From SAT2750 sp964476375 (lineage in GTDB: Bacteria; Planctomycetota; Planctomycetia; Pirellulales; Pirellulaceae), in contig CAYYZW010000253.1 in NCBI GenBank assembly GCA_964476375.1, positions 1 through 34,804 on the forward strand: DNA of 34,804 bases, given 5' to 3'. The translations under genes and the position numbers were made by a program. Shown here in pieces: positions 1 to 7,554 of this stretch. Every line of letters begins with the position of its first letter. Within the stretch, counting starts at the first letter, position 1. The notes beneath the pieces were generated by a model that was given only the letters and a program-made list of their open reading frames with translations, was not told where the DNA came from and searched no databases.

Positions 1-210
1 CCGCCGCTGAACCCGCATGGGTGCACGCACTGGAAGAACTGGCAAACGTCCCAGAGCTTCAAGTCGGCCCACAAGGGTGGAGCGCAGTTCGTGTTTGTTG
101 ATGGATCGGTGCAGTTCCTTTCGGAGAACATCGATTACATCACTTACCAGCGACTCGGTGACCGTCGTGATGGCGAGCCGATTCCTGATGAGTGGAACGT
201 GAACTACTAG
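1..210 (+). CDS. DUF1559-family protein, C-terminal fragment
   Basis: Open from the window edge to TAG at 208-210 in frame 1, giving the last 69 residues. The segment ends with an Ala-His-Lys-Gly-Gly run, then FVFVDGSVQFLSE and a short tail. The H-x-x-G-...-F-x-D-G-S-V pattern is the C-terminal signature of planctomycete DUF1559 proteins, which have a type IV pilin-like prepilin N-terminus and are probably exported pseudopilin-like proteins of unknown role. The prepilin N-terminus lies outside the window. A strong hairpin terminator follows 26 bases after the stop. The ATG at 17 in another frame is a shadow. Confidence 0.85.
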   Translation, partial: PPLNPHGCTHWKNWQTSQSFKSAHKGGAQFVFVDGSVQFLSENIDYITYQRLGDRRDGEPIPDEWNVNY

Positions 211-236
211 TCCACTCATGATGTGAGCTTCTTAGC

Positions 237-275
237 AACCGGCACCTGCCCTTCGGGGTGGGTGCCGGTTTTTTA
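237..275 (+). terminator. Rho-independent terminator after the DUF1559 gene
   Basis: Perfect 10-bp inverted repeat, AACCGGCACC (237-246) with GGTGCCGGTT (261-270), an inner loop containing TGCCCTTCGGGG, then a run of T residues. It isolates the DUF1559 gene from the double-UGA gene downstream. Confidence 0.85.
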
Positions 276-364
276 TGCGCTGGACGTGGCCACCTTCGCA
301 CCCAACGAGAAAAGGCCCACTGCTGGCTGCACTCCCTGAACGACTCTCGCACCGGTCTGGCTGC

Positions 365-394
365 TTGGTCATCCGGCACACGAACCGGTAGAAT
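365..394 (+). promoter_or_regulatory. Candidate sigma-70 promoter for the double-UGA gene
   Basis: TTGGTC (365-370), an 18-base spacer and TAGAAT (389-394), about 63 bases before the ATG at 458. The -10 matches 5 of 6 consensus bases, but the -35 is weak. It is the best-placed promoter between the terminator and the gene. Inference from consensus only. Confidence 0.4.
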
Positions 395-457
395 TCAGAA
401 GCAGGTGATCGTGGAATCTCACGAGCCTGCTTTTAACCACGGAAAAGGAAAGCTCGC

Positions 458-1546
458 ATGAAACTTTCGACGATGGCCACTGGGCTGCTGTTGCTGGCAG
501 CTCCGGCATTCGCCCAGGAGATGCCGTTGCCCTACGCCCAGGGGAACGTCAACCGTTTCCTGGAGGCGAACAAGGCCAACAAGCGGCCATCGGTGGTCCT
601 GTATAATTTCAACCTCGAAAGCGGCTGATGAGCGATTAAAGATGCGGGGGCCGTGCTGCTCCCATCCGACGAGCTCAAGCAGCTTCACCGGCGGGTTCCG
701 ATTTGCCTTTCGGGAGCGGAACTTCCCGGGAATTGCGACATCCGGTTTGGGCAGTTCTATTACTTCTTCATGTTCAATGCAGAGGGTGAGCTGACCAACG
801 TCGCCGACATGTCCAACGGCCTTACCAGGCGAGTGCGGCAGGGGATGAGTTTGCCCCGGGCATTCCTGGACATGGTTGACGAGTCGATGCAGATGGAGAC
901 GTCGCTCGATGATTGTGAGCGCGCCTACCTCGACTCGAGGGGATCGGCCGAGGCTTACCACATGTTGCTCGACAAGCTGAAACAGATGGAGCGAATTGGC
1001 TCGATCCGGGTTGCGACGTTGCTGCGTGAGAACGCGGAGAAGATGGACGATCCGGTGCGGACCCGTTTCCATGCCCTTTCCATTGAGATTGCTGCCGTCC
1101 GGCGGCAGGTGATCAACAAGAAGGCGATCGATTCCCTGGCCGAGTCGATCGAGAACTTCCTTGCCCAGAACCTCGGCCATCCGGATGCCAATGAGCTTCT
1201 CGGCGCGTACCTGGAAGTCGCCCTGAAGTATTCCTTTGACATTGCGGCTCGCTGCCAGGCGGTTGCCCGGAAGTGGCAGGAGAATCCCATCGATGGCAGG
1301 CAGCAGGCAGCCAGGGAACTGGCCGGCCGGCTGGTGCAGCGATGCGACAGGCATCTCCGGTCCGTTCGCGGCAGTATCAAGAAACTCAAGAGTGAGAACA
1401 GCTATGACGCTCCACGCCTGTATGCTCAGCTGGGGGACGCGGAGAAGACACTGGAGCTGCTGGAAAAGACCAAGCCATTTGGTGTCATGCGTCCGATTCG
1501 CAGCGCCTGGCGAGAGAAGGCAGAAGCCAAGCTCCAGTCGCCATAG
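458..1546 (+). CDS. Secreted protein with two consecutive in-frame UGA codons (putative double selenocysteine)
   Basis: ATG at 458, preceded by AGGAA at 446-450, opens a Sec-type signal peptide (MKLSTMATGLLLLAAPAFA, residues 1-19). The frame then meets TGA TGA at 626-631 (residues 57-58) and continues open in the same frame to TAG at 1544-1546, for 362 residues in all. The stretch before the UGAs, PSVVLYNFNLESG, reads like a beta strand leading to a redox centre, and QFYYFFMFNAEGEL about 30 residues later resembles a later thioredoxin-fold strand, so a thioredoxin-like N-terminal domain is possible. The rest is helical, charged and unrecognised. Reading UGA as selenocysteine gives a vicinal Sec-Sec pair. 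A gene caller would start at GTG 653 and lose both the signal peptide and the active site. The alternative is a pseudogene with tandem nonsense changes, but no frameshift or decay is visible. The function is unknown. Confidence 0.7.
641..666 (+). promoter_or_regulatory. Candidate bacterial SECIS hairpin after the tandem UGA
   Basis: GATG (641-644) pairs with CATC (663-666). After a bulged C, GGGG (646-649) pairs with CTCC (659-662), including one G-U pair. The apical loop 650-658 starts with G. The loop begins 18 bases after the second UGA, within the 16-37 base range usual for bacterial SECIS elements. Hand-folded. The element is inside the coding region, as expected in bacteria. Confidence 0.45.
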
Positions 1547-1573
1547 CGCAGTGCGAGGCAGGAGCTGGAGTCC

Positions 1574-3073
1574 TCACTTCTGGCGCACTCCGGATCGTTC
1601 GGACGTGGCTTTGAACTCGGCTGTGGCTTCTTTCGGCAACCAGCCTGAAAGCTGGTCATAAATTGCCTGGTGAGCGGGGTCGTCCGCCAGGTTGTGGAAT
1701 TCATCCGGGTCGGTTCGATGGTCATAGAGTTCCCGTGCCCCGTCCTGGTACGAAATCAGCCGCCAATCCCGCGAGCGAATCGAGTGATTGCCAAAATACG
1801 ATGAAGTGATCGCCGGCCGGTCCCTGGGAGTCGTCGGTTTGCTGAGCTGGGGGACGAGAGAAAGTCCCTCGAGGTGCGGATGTGCAGGCAGCCTGCAGAG
1901 CTCGACCAGCGTCGGGTAGATGTCGAGCAGGCTGGCGGGCTGCGGGCATGTCTTGCCGGGCTTGATAGCGGGTCCGGCAAAAAGGAGTGGAACCCGCGTG
2001 GATTCTTCCCACAGCGTGCGCTTGGCCCAGTGCTGTTTCTCACCCAGGTGAAATCCGTGATCGCTCCACAAGACGATCAGGGTGTTCTCGGCATGGGGAC
2101 TGGATTCCAGGGCTTCCAGAACGATGCCCACACAATGGTCGACAAAACGGATGGATGCCAGGTAGGCGTGTGTCAGGCTTCGCTGCTTACCGTGCTCGAC
2201 GACCTCGGCATGGGTCGGAGCAGCCGCATAGTCGTTGATGGTGAGAAAGTTCTTGGGAAGATCGTCGAGGTCCAGTGTGGGATTCTTTGGCAGCGTCAAT
2301 GATGCTGCATCATGCAGTTCAAACCACCTGGGCGGAACAAAGAGCGGAACATGGGGGCGAAAGAAGCCAACCGACATGAAGAATGGTTTCTCAAAATCCT
2401 CCCCGAGCGTTTTGGCCGCTTTCTGTGCCAGTTGATAGTCCGCCATCTCGGCATCTTTTTCCGGGTACGCTCCCCAATCCCAGGCGCCGCTCCAGCCTGC
2501 CGGCCGGTTCATCGGTTTTTCGGGCCGGGGACTTCGCTTTCGGCCCAGCGGCCGGTCAATCGCAGCGGCCAGTCTTCCGTTGAAACCGTGGTGCAGTACC
2601 TTTCCGCCTGAGAGGGTGTAATAGCCATGGTCTTTGAAGTACCGCTGCATCGTGGGGACATCGGCCAGAGCAGGCAGCTGCTCGTATCGGGGCCCGAGTT
2701 CATAACTGCCGTGCGTCGTCGCCGCGACTCCCGACATCACGCTCACACGTGAGGCCGAACAGACAGGAACGGCGCAGTGGGCGTTGGTGAAGATTCGGCC
2801 CCGCTGTGCCAGCGCATCCATGTGAGGAGTGACCGCTTGAGGATGGCCTCCGAGAAAGCCGGTCCAGTCGTTCAGATCGTCGATGCAGATCATCAGGACG
2901 TTGGGCTTGTCTGTTTCTGCCGCATCAACCTCGACAGTCCCAAGGATGGACAGGGCCCACAGGGTGATCGTTGTTGTCCAGAGACGTTTCATGATTTCCA
3001 GCCCGGATCTGCAGGTTCTCATGTCGCGCAGGGTGATTCCTTGCCGGCGGGTACGTGGGGTTGTGCTGGACAT
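1574..3073 (-). CDS. Secreted sulfatase (type I, formylglycine-dependent)
   Basis: Arylsulfatase-family hydrolase of 499 residues, probably periplasmic, cleaving sulfate esters of polysaccharides. The metal-binding start of the domain is NVLMICIDDLNDW (D65, D66). The maturation motif is C105-S-A-S-R, with Ala where the classical CxPxR has Pro; CxAxR is also accepted by formylglycine-generating systems. The metal pair WSDHGFHLGEK and a C-terminal GLSLVP segment resemble the iduronate-2-sulfatase-like group. The start is ambiguous. ATG at 3073 overlaps the TGA of the upstream sulfite-oxidase-like gene (TGATG), which favours coupled translation. ATG at 2992 would begin directly at a normal signal peptide (MKRLWTTTITLWALSILG). 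Two genes on one message suggest related sulfur chemistry, but the substrate cannot be read from sequence. Confidence 0.9.
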   Translation of the reverse strand: MSSTTPRTRRQGITLRDMRTCRSGLEIMKRLWTTTITLWALSILGTVEVDAAETDKPNVLMICIDDLNDWTGFLGGHPQAVTPHMDALAQRGRIFTNAHCAVPVCSASRVSVMSGVAATTHGSYELGPRYEQLPALADVPTMQRYFKDHGYYTLSGGKVLHHGFNGRLAAAIDRPLGRKRSPRPEKPMNRPAGWSGAWDWGAYPEKDAEMADYQLAQKAAKTLGEDFEKPFFMSVGFFRPHVPLFVPPRWFELHDAASLTLPKNPTLDLDDLPKNFLTINDYAAAPTHAEVVEHGKQRSLTHAYLASIRFVDHCVGIVLEALESSPHAENTLIVLWSDHGFHLGEKQHWAKRTLWEESTRVPLLFAGPAIKPGKTCPQPASLLDIYPTLVELCRLPAHPHLEGLSLVPQLSKPTTPRDRPAITSSYFGNHSIRSRDWRLISYQDGARELYDHRTDPDEFHNLADDPAHQAIYDQLSGWLPKEATAEFKATSERSGVRQK

Positions 3074-4275
3074 CACGAACCGACCTGAACCGGCGTCCGG
3101 TACCAGGCGTTGTAGAGATATCCTTTCAGGTTCCAGTCGACCGTTTCCGGTTGAACCGCACCCGCCGAATCAATCGCCCGCAGGATCAGTTGATCTGTCA
3201 TCGCATTCACAGTGATTTTCGCTTTCCAGAGGGACCAGCAATATTCTCGCCGGGGCGACAGTAATTTTGTGCGTTGCCAGCTGGCGCCCCCATCGCTTGA
3301 GATTTCAACGCGATCAATCGTCCGCCCCGGGTCTCCCGGCGGCAGGGCATAGCCGGAGACGGTGATCTTTCCGCTGGCCACCTTGGCATCTGCCGCAGGA
3401 TTGCAGATCGCCGAGTTTACCGGGAACTTGTAGATCGGTTGTGCGGCGGCCCATTCGTCCTGGTCACCGTCGGTCACCAGCTTGTAGGCATTGGCAACGT
3501 AATGGTTTGGCGAGGGCCGGTCACTGACCACGATCCGCCCCAGCCATTTCACGCTGCGAGCTCCCACGTAGCCTGGAACCACCGTTCGGATCGGGTAGCC
3601 ATGGTCAGGCGGTAAGGGCCTGCCATTCATGCTGGTCGCCAGCAATGTACCGTTGCCCAGGCGGGTTTTCTCCAGGCTCTTTTCAACCGGAATCGATGCC
3701 CCGAACGGAAATGTTCGATCGTCCTTTTTCACCTGGTCAATACTCTCGAACCAGACATGTTTCGCTCCCTGCTGCAATCCGGCCAGCTGCAGCAGGTCTG
3801 CCAAACGGACGCCGCCCCACCGCGCATTTCCAATCGGTCCGGCTGCCCACGGGACACCACCGACTTTCTTCACGCGGCTATGCTCGCTTCGCCGGTTCCC
3901 GGCGCACGTCAGGGTGGCGGTGAGCTCGGTGGCGGGAAAACGGCTTGTGATTTCAGCGATCGAGAGGCTCAGCTTTCGCCGAACCATTCCCTCGATCGTT
4001 ACCCGGAACGAATCCAGATCGACCTTCGGCACGGGAGCATGGCTGCGGACGTAAAAATGCTTGACGGGAGTTTCCCACGATTGGACCAGCGTGCTCAAGG
4101 CGGGCTCGGCGTTCATCGGTGCTGCGCCGTGAACAATCAACTGTTTGCTGTCGGTGTCGTGCTGCCTGGCAAACATCCAGGGTGGGTGAATCAGCCCCAC
4201 CGTCGCGCCGGCTGTCGCCAGGCCCAACCAGTGACGCCGACCGAGATATCTTTCAGGAAGGGATGGAGGTTGCAT
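3073..4275 (-). CDS. Sulfite-oxidase-like molybdopterin enzyme
   Basis: 400-residue protein of the sulfite oxidase/SorA family, expected to hold Mo-molybdopterin and oxidise sulfite or a related oxyanion in the periplasm. The N-terminus carries twin Arg followed by a hydrophobic stretch (LGRRHWLGLATAGATVGL), a probable Tat signal, which fits export of a folded cofactor protein. The molybdenum-ligating Cys is C124 in LTCAGNRRSE. It is followed by GGVPWAAGPIGNARWGGVRL and by PDHGYPIRTVVPGYVGARSVKWL, both hallmarks of the family. The C-terminal third matches the Mo-co oxidoreductase dimerisation domain. No haem domain is present, so an external electron acceptor is needed. Its TGA overlaps the sulfatase start. 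A moeA gene for the cofactor lies at 32682-33914. Confidence 0.9.
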   Translation of the reverse strand: MQPPSLPERYLGRRHWLGLATAGATVGLIHPPWMFARQHDTDSKQLIVHGAAPMNAEPALSTLVQSWETPVKHFYVRSHAPVPKVDLDSFRVTIEGMVRRKLSLSIAEITSRFPATELTATLTCAGNRRSEHSRVKKVGGVPWAAGPIGNARWGGVRLADLLQLAGLQQGAKHVWFESIDQVKKDDRTFPFGASIPVEKSLEKTRLGNGTLLATSMNGRPLPPDHGYPIRTVVPGYVGARSVKWLGRIVVSDRPSPNHYVANAYKLVTDGDQDEWAAAQPIYKFPVNSAICNPAADAKVASGKITVSGYALPPGDPGRTIDRVEISSDGGASWQRTKLLSPRREYCWSLWKAKITVNAMTDQLILRAIDSAGAVQPETVDWNLKGYLYNAWYRTPVQVGS

Positions 4276-4335
4276 GGAGAGGCTTGTCCTGTGCGGTCCA
4301 GGCGAGATTCATGAGAGGACGCATGGAGTATTCTA

Positions 4336-4354
4336 ACAACCCCGAGCGATGGGG
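4336..4354 (-). terminator. Weak hairpin downstream of tRNA-Pro
   Basis: On the minus strand CCCC, a 7-base loop and GGGG are followed by TTGTT. Positions 4351-4354 pair with 4340-4343. It lies 18 bases past the tRNA 3' end and could end that transcript. The stem is only 4 bp, so the call is weak. Confidence 0.3.
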
Positions 4355-4371
4355 TGCGAGGAAAGATGAAG

Positions 4372-4445
4372 TCGGGGCGACTGGATTTGAACCAGCGACC
4401 TCTGCGTCCCGAACGCAGCGCTCTACCAGACTGAGCCACGCCCCG
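4372..4445 (-). tRNA. tRNA-Pro (anticodon CGG)
   Basis: Full cloverleaf on the minus strand. The acceptor stem is CGGGGCG paired with CGCCCCG (7 bp, the C1-G72 pair typical of tRNA-Pro). The anticodon stem is CTGCG/CGCAG around loop TTCGGGA, giving anticodon CGG. The T arm contains GGTTCAAATCC and the discriminator base is A. No CCA is encoded (the next bases are CTT), so CCA must be added after transcription. It reads codon CCG, common in this GC-rich genome. Confidence 0.95.
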
Positions 4446-4506
4446 TGAGCCGGCATTGCCGGCAAGCTGCCTATCTTAACCTCTTGTCATCGCGGCCGGT
4501 AGGGAC

Positions 4507-5151
4507 TCATGGGGCATCCGTCACCAGGGGCACGAAGCGGCAGTCCATCAGGACCTCGCTCACTGGCTGGCCCTGCCGCTTGACGATCCGGGTCAGCTGC
4601 TGGACTCCTTCGCCACCGAGCGGCGCCACCAGGATCCCTCCCTCGACTAGCTGTTCCCAGATCGCGTTGGGGAGTTCCCGGCCGGCAGCGGTGATCATGA
4701 TCCGCTGATACGGGGCCGCGGCCGCATGGCCCTGGCTGCCATCCCCAAAAAGCAGCTCGATGTTCTCGTAACCGAGCCGGGCGAGACGTTCACCAGCTGC
4801 CTCGTAAAGCGGCCGGTGCCTTTCGATCGAGATCACCCGGCTGGACAGCTCGGCCAGTATGGCTGCCTGGTAACCGCTGCCGGTGCCGATCTCCAGGACG
4901 TGGTAGTCGCTGGAAAGCTCCAGGGCCTGGCTCATAGCCGCCACGATGTAGGGCTGGCTGACAGTTTGCTCACAGTCGATTCCCAGGGCCTGGTCCTGGT
5001 AAGCCAGGTGCTGCTGTCCTTTCAACACGAACTCGTGCCTGGGAACCTGCCCCATGGCGGAGAGCACGCGCGGGCAGTGGATCCCCCGTGCGGCCAGGTG
5101 CTCGCTGAGCATTCTTCCCCGGTCACTGGCGAAGGGGTCGGGAGTTGTCAT
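4507..5151 (-). CDS. pcm: Protein-L-isoaspartate O-methyltransferase
   Basis: 214 residues, normal length for the family. The enzyme transfers methyl from SAM to isoaspartyl residues of damaged proteins, starting their repair in the cytoplasm. The SAM-binding motif I is HVLEIGTGSGYQAAILAEL (residues 84-102). The segment preceding it, DQALGIDCEQTVSQPYIVA, is the characteristic PCMT substrate region. GDGSQGHAAAAPY and the segment beginning RIMITAAGRELP are the later motifs. The ATG overlaps the TGA of recJ by one base (TGATG), so the two are translationally coupled. Confidence 0.95.
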   Translation of the reverse strand: MTTPDPFASDRGRMLSEHLAARGIHCPRVLSAMGQVPRHEFVLKGQQHLAYQDQALGIDCEQTVSQPYIVAAMSQALELSSDYHVLEIGTGSGYQAAILAELSSRVISIERHRPLYEAAGERLARLGYENIELLFGDGSQGHAAAAPYQRIMITAAGRELPNAIWEQLVEGGILVAPLGGEGVQQLTRIVKRQGQPVSEVLMDCRFVPLVTDAP

Positions 5152-6923
5152 CAGGGGGACTCGACCGGTACGGCGGCGGTTGTCTCGGCCGGCCGCCAGT
5201 CGACCAGGTGCAGTTCCACGCTGCGGCGTCCGCGGAACTCGTTGATCACGGCCCGGTAGGCGATATCGATATCCCCATCGACCTGGTCCAGTTCTTCCGC
5301 CCAGTCTCCCTGCCCGAAGGCCACGGCCCGCAGGGTCACCGAGTGCTGGCCCAGTTTCGCGCTCAGGTGCCTCTCTCCCCCGCCCATCCGGCTTGGGGTA
5401 CCAACAATCTGCACCCCGGATGCGCAGAGGATGGGCCTCGGGTTGCTGTTCCCAAAAGGCGCCAGCCGCTGGATCTGCTGGACGGTCTGCAGTGTCAGTT
5501 GGCTGAGTGTCGCCTCGGCGTCGATAATCACCTCGGCCACCAGGTCCTCCTCACAGATGGCCCCGGCCACGTGCTCGCAAAAGGCTCCCCGGAAGGCATC
5601 GATGTTCTTGTCCTGGATCGTCAGCCCGGCTGCTGCCGGGTGCCCTCCATGCTTGACCAGCAGGTCCTGGCAGTCATTGAGCGCCTCGTAGAGGTTCAGG
5701 CCCAGTGCCGACCGTCCGCTCCCCACGCCTGCCTCGGCAGCGATCTTGTCCTGGGAGATCACGATAGTCGGTCGCTGGTACTTCTCAGCGATACGGCCCG
5801 CCACCACGCCGATTACCCCTCGATGCCAGCCGCGACCGGCCAGCACGAAGGCGTCATCATTCTCGGCATCGAAATCTTCCTTGATCTGTTTCTTGGCAGC
5901 CAGGTAGATACTTCGCTCGAGCTTCTTGCGGGACTCGTTGAGCTCTTCCAGGTACTCTGCCAGGTCCTCGGCCCTTTGCGGGTTGTCGGTGGTCAAGAGT
6001 TCCACACCCAGTTCGGCCTGTCCCAGTCGCCCGGCGGCATTCAGGCGGGGCCCGATCATGAAACCGATATCCTCGGCATCGAGCGCGGACTTCTGGTCCA
6101 GCTTGGCCCTCCGCATCAGGGCCTGCAGCCCCAGCGGTGGGTGTTCTCGCAGGCTGACCAGCCCGTGCCGGACAATAATCCGGTTCTCATCCAGCAGCGG
6201 CACCACATCGGCTACTGTGCCGATGGCGGCGATTCCCATTGCCATCAGCAGGAACTCCCGCATTGCCTGGCTGACCTTGCGAGCGTCACTTGCTCGCTTG
6301 CAGAGTGCCCAGGCCAGCTTAAAGGCGACCCCGGCTCCGCAGAGGCCGGTAAAGGGGTAACTGCTTCCGGGCAGTCCGGGGTGGACCAGTACGTCGGCCG
6401 CCGGCAGCGTCTCGCCAAAGCGGTGGTGGTCGGTGATGACCAGGTCCAACCCGAGTTCTTTTGCCCGTGCGGCCTCCTCCACGCTGGCGATGCCACAGTC
6501 GACCGAGATCACCAGCCCGGTCCCCTCGGCGGCCAGCTTTTCCAGTCGCTCGCTATAGAGCCCGTATCCCTCGGTCATGCGGTTGGGAAGGTAGCTGCCC
6601 ACGTTGGCCTGCAGCATCTTCAGGCATCGCAGCAGGATCGCGGTTCCGGTCATCCCATCGGCGTCATAGTCGCCATAGATGGTGATTCGCTTGCCCGAGG
6701 CAATGGCCGCCATGACCAGGTCAGCTGCCTCATTGACACCCGGAAGCAGCTCCGGATCGCGGAGCTCTTTCATCGGAGCGTCAAGGAACCGTGTCACCTC
6801 CGCCTCGTCGGTAATGCTGCGGTTGACCAGGAGCTGGGCAACGACCGGGGGCACGCCGGCAGTTTTTTCCAGCCGGGCAAGTTCATCAGGATCGTGAGGT
6901 CGGATGCGCCAGTGCTTGCTCAT
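5151..6923 (-). CDS. recJ: Single-stranded-DNA-specific exonuclease RecJ
   Basis: 590 residues, full length for RecJ, a 5'-3' single-strand DNA exonuclease of the DHH superfamily that acts in recombination and mismatch repair. The DHH-domain motifs are visible: YGDYDADGMTG (D85, D87, D89), VDCG near 141, and D165-H166-H167. The DHHA1 domain with the GRGWHRGVIGVVAGRIAEK segment follows, containing SGRSALGLNLYEAL and HGGHPAAAGL. The C-terminal OB-like region ends just before pcm. It lies 53 bases downstream of rpmG on the same strand, so rpmG-recJ-pcm is a likely operon. Confidence 0.96.
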   Translation of the reverse strand: MSKHWRIRPHDPDELARLEKTAGVPPVVAQLLVNRSITDEAEVTRFLDAPMKELRDPELLPGVNEAADLVMAAIASGKRITIYGDYDADGMTGTAILLRCLKMLQANVGSYLPNRMTEGYGLYSERLEKLAAEGTGLVISVDCGIASVEEAARAKELGLDLVITDHHRFGETLPAADVLVHPGLPGSSYPFTGLCGAGVAFKLAWALCKRASDARKVSQAMREFLLMAMGIAAIGTVADVVPLLDENRIIVRHGLVSLREHPPLGLQALMRRAKLDQKSALDAEDIGFMIGPRLNAAGRLGQAELGVELLTTDNPQRAEDLAEYLEELNESRKKLERSIYLAAKKQIKEDFDAENDDAFVLAGRGWHRGVIGVVAGRIAEKYQRPTIVISQDKIAAEAGVGSGRSALGLNLYEALNDCQDLLVKHGGHPAAAGLTIQDKNIDAFRGAFCEHVAGAICEEDLVAEVIIDAEATLSQLTLQTVQQIQRLAPFGNSNPRPILCASGVQIVGTPSRMGGGERHLSAKLGQHSVTLRAVAFGQGDWAEELDQVDGDIDIAYRAVINEFRGRRSVELHLVDWRPAETTAAVPVESP

Positions 6924-6976
6924 GTCATCCAGGACCGCAAGGCGAAAGAAAGTCCATTTTCCAGCAGGGCTGCTGG

Positions 6977-7150
6977 TTACTTCTTCTTCTCAACGTGTTT
7001 TGTATGACGCCTTAGCCGGGGGCTGTATTTCATCAGCTCCAGCCGTTCGGATCCTGGTTTGCGGCGAATGGTGTAGTTGTAATCCCCCGTCTCTTCGCAG
7101 ACCAGGAAAACACTTTCCGCTTTTTTCTTGCTCTTGCCAGTTTTTGCCAT
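6977..7150 (-). CDS. rpmG: 50S ribosomal protein L33 (zinc-free form)
   Basis: 57 residues starting MAKTGKSKKKAESVFLVCEE, with the L33 signature NYTIRRKPGSERLELMKYSP. The usual zinc-ribbon cysteines are absent: only one Cys remains (VCEE), and the second CxxC position reads SPRLRRH. This makes it a C-minus paralogue type that does not need zinc. The start at 7150 is chosen because the upstream extension is not L33-like. It leads the rpmG-recJ-pcm run. Confidence 0.93.
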   Translation of the reverse strand: MAKTGKSKKKAESVFLVCEETGDYNYTIRRKPGSERLELMKYSPRLRRHTKHVEKKK

Positions 7151-7554
7151 GATTCTTCTCGAAAAGACAATGAACCCAAGTGTCACTCGACTGGCGGCGG
7201 GTAGGGAGGAACAACTGCCGGGTAAACCTGCCCGCTGCCAAGACCATGATTCTAACCGAAAAAACACACATGGTGACAGGTGCAGAACGGCAAAAAAACG
7301 TTTCCAGGGAGTCACGGCAGGGGCTATTTGCGGGCTGGATGCTTGCAGCACGTGAGGGTTTGGTGGTCTTCCGGAAGTGGCAGTTCCTACCGCGCCGGAA
7401 CATGGCATTAACTACTCATGGGGGGATATTCCGATACAATAATTGCAGTGAATTAGTGTGATGGGCGGGTGAACGTCCGGCACCGCACGCTATAATCAAC
7501 GTGCGTCAGGCAGTTTTTCTCAACAGGGTGCGAGGCAGTTGCAGGAGTCGATAA
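7151..7554. other. Intergenic region between divergent genes
   Basis: 404 bases without a credible gene between divergent rpmG and the squalene-cyclase-like gene. On the plus side there is TATAAT at 7491-7496. On the minus side TAGAAT (plus-strand 7249-7254) may serve rpmG. Short ORFs here lack family resemblance. Confidence 0.5.
7491..7496 (+). promoter_or_regulatory. Promoter -10 element (CGCTATAAT)
   Basis: A perfect TATAAT, 58 bases before the ATG at 7555, in the context CGCTATAATCAACG. No good TTGACA lies 16-18 bases upstream; TGAACG at 7470-7475 is too close. The same CGCTATAAT string occurs at 16439-16447 before another gene. AGGAG at 7543-7547 is the ribosome binding site. Confidence 0.5.

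Noticed and set aside
458..1546. UGA codons as sequencing errors or pseudogene decay
   Set aside because: The frame is unbroken on both sides, no frameshift is present, and three independent genes show only UGA, never UAA or UAG, as the interrupting codon.
5145..7007. 620-residue plus-strand ORF opposite recJ
   Set aside because: It is antisense to a full-length, motif-complete recJ; long shadow frames are common in GC-rich DNA and it has no recognisable domain.
6977..7408. 143-residue extended version of L33
   Set aside because: The N-terminal 86 residues are unrelated to L33; ATG at 7150 gives the normal 57-residue protein.
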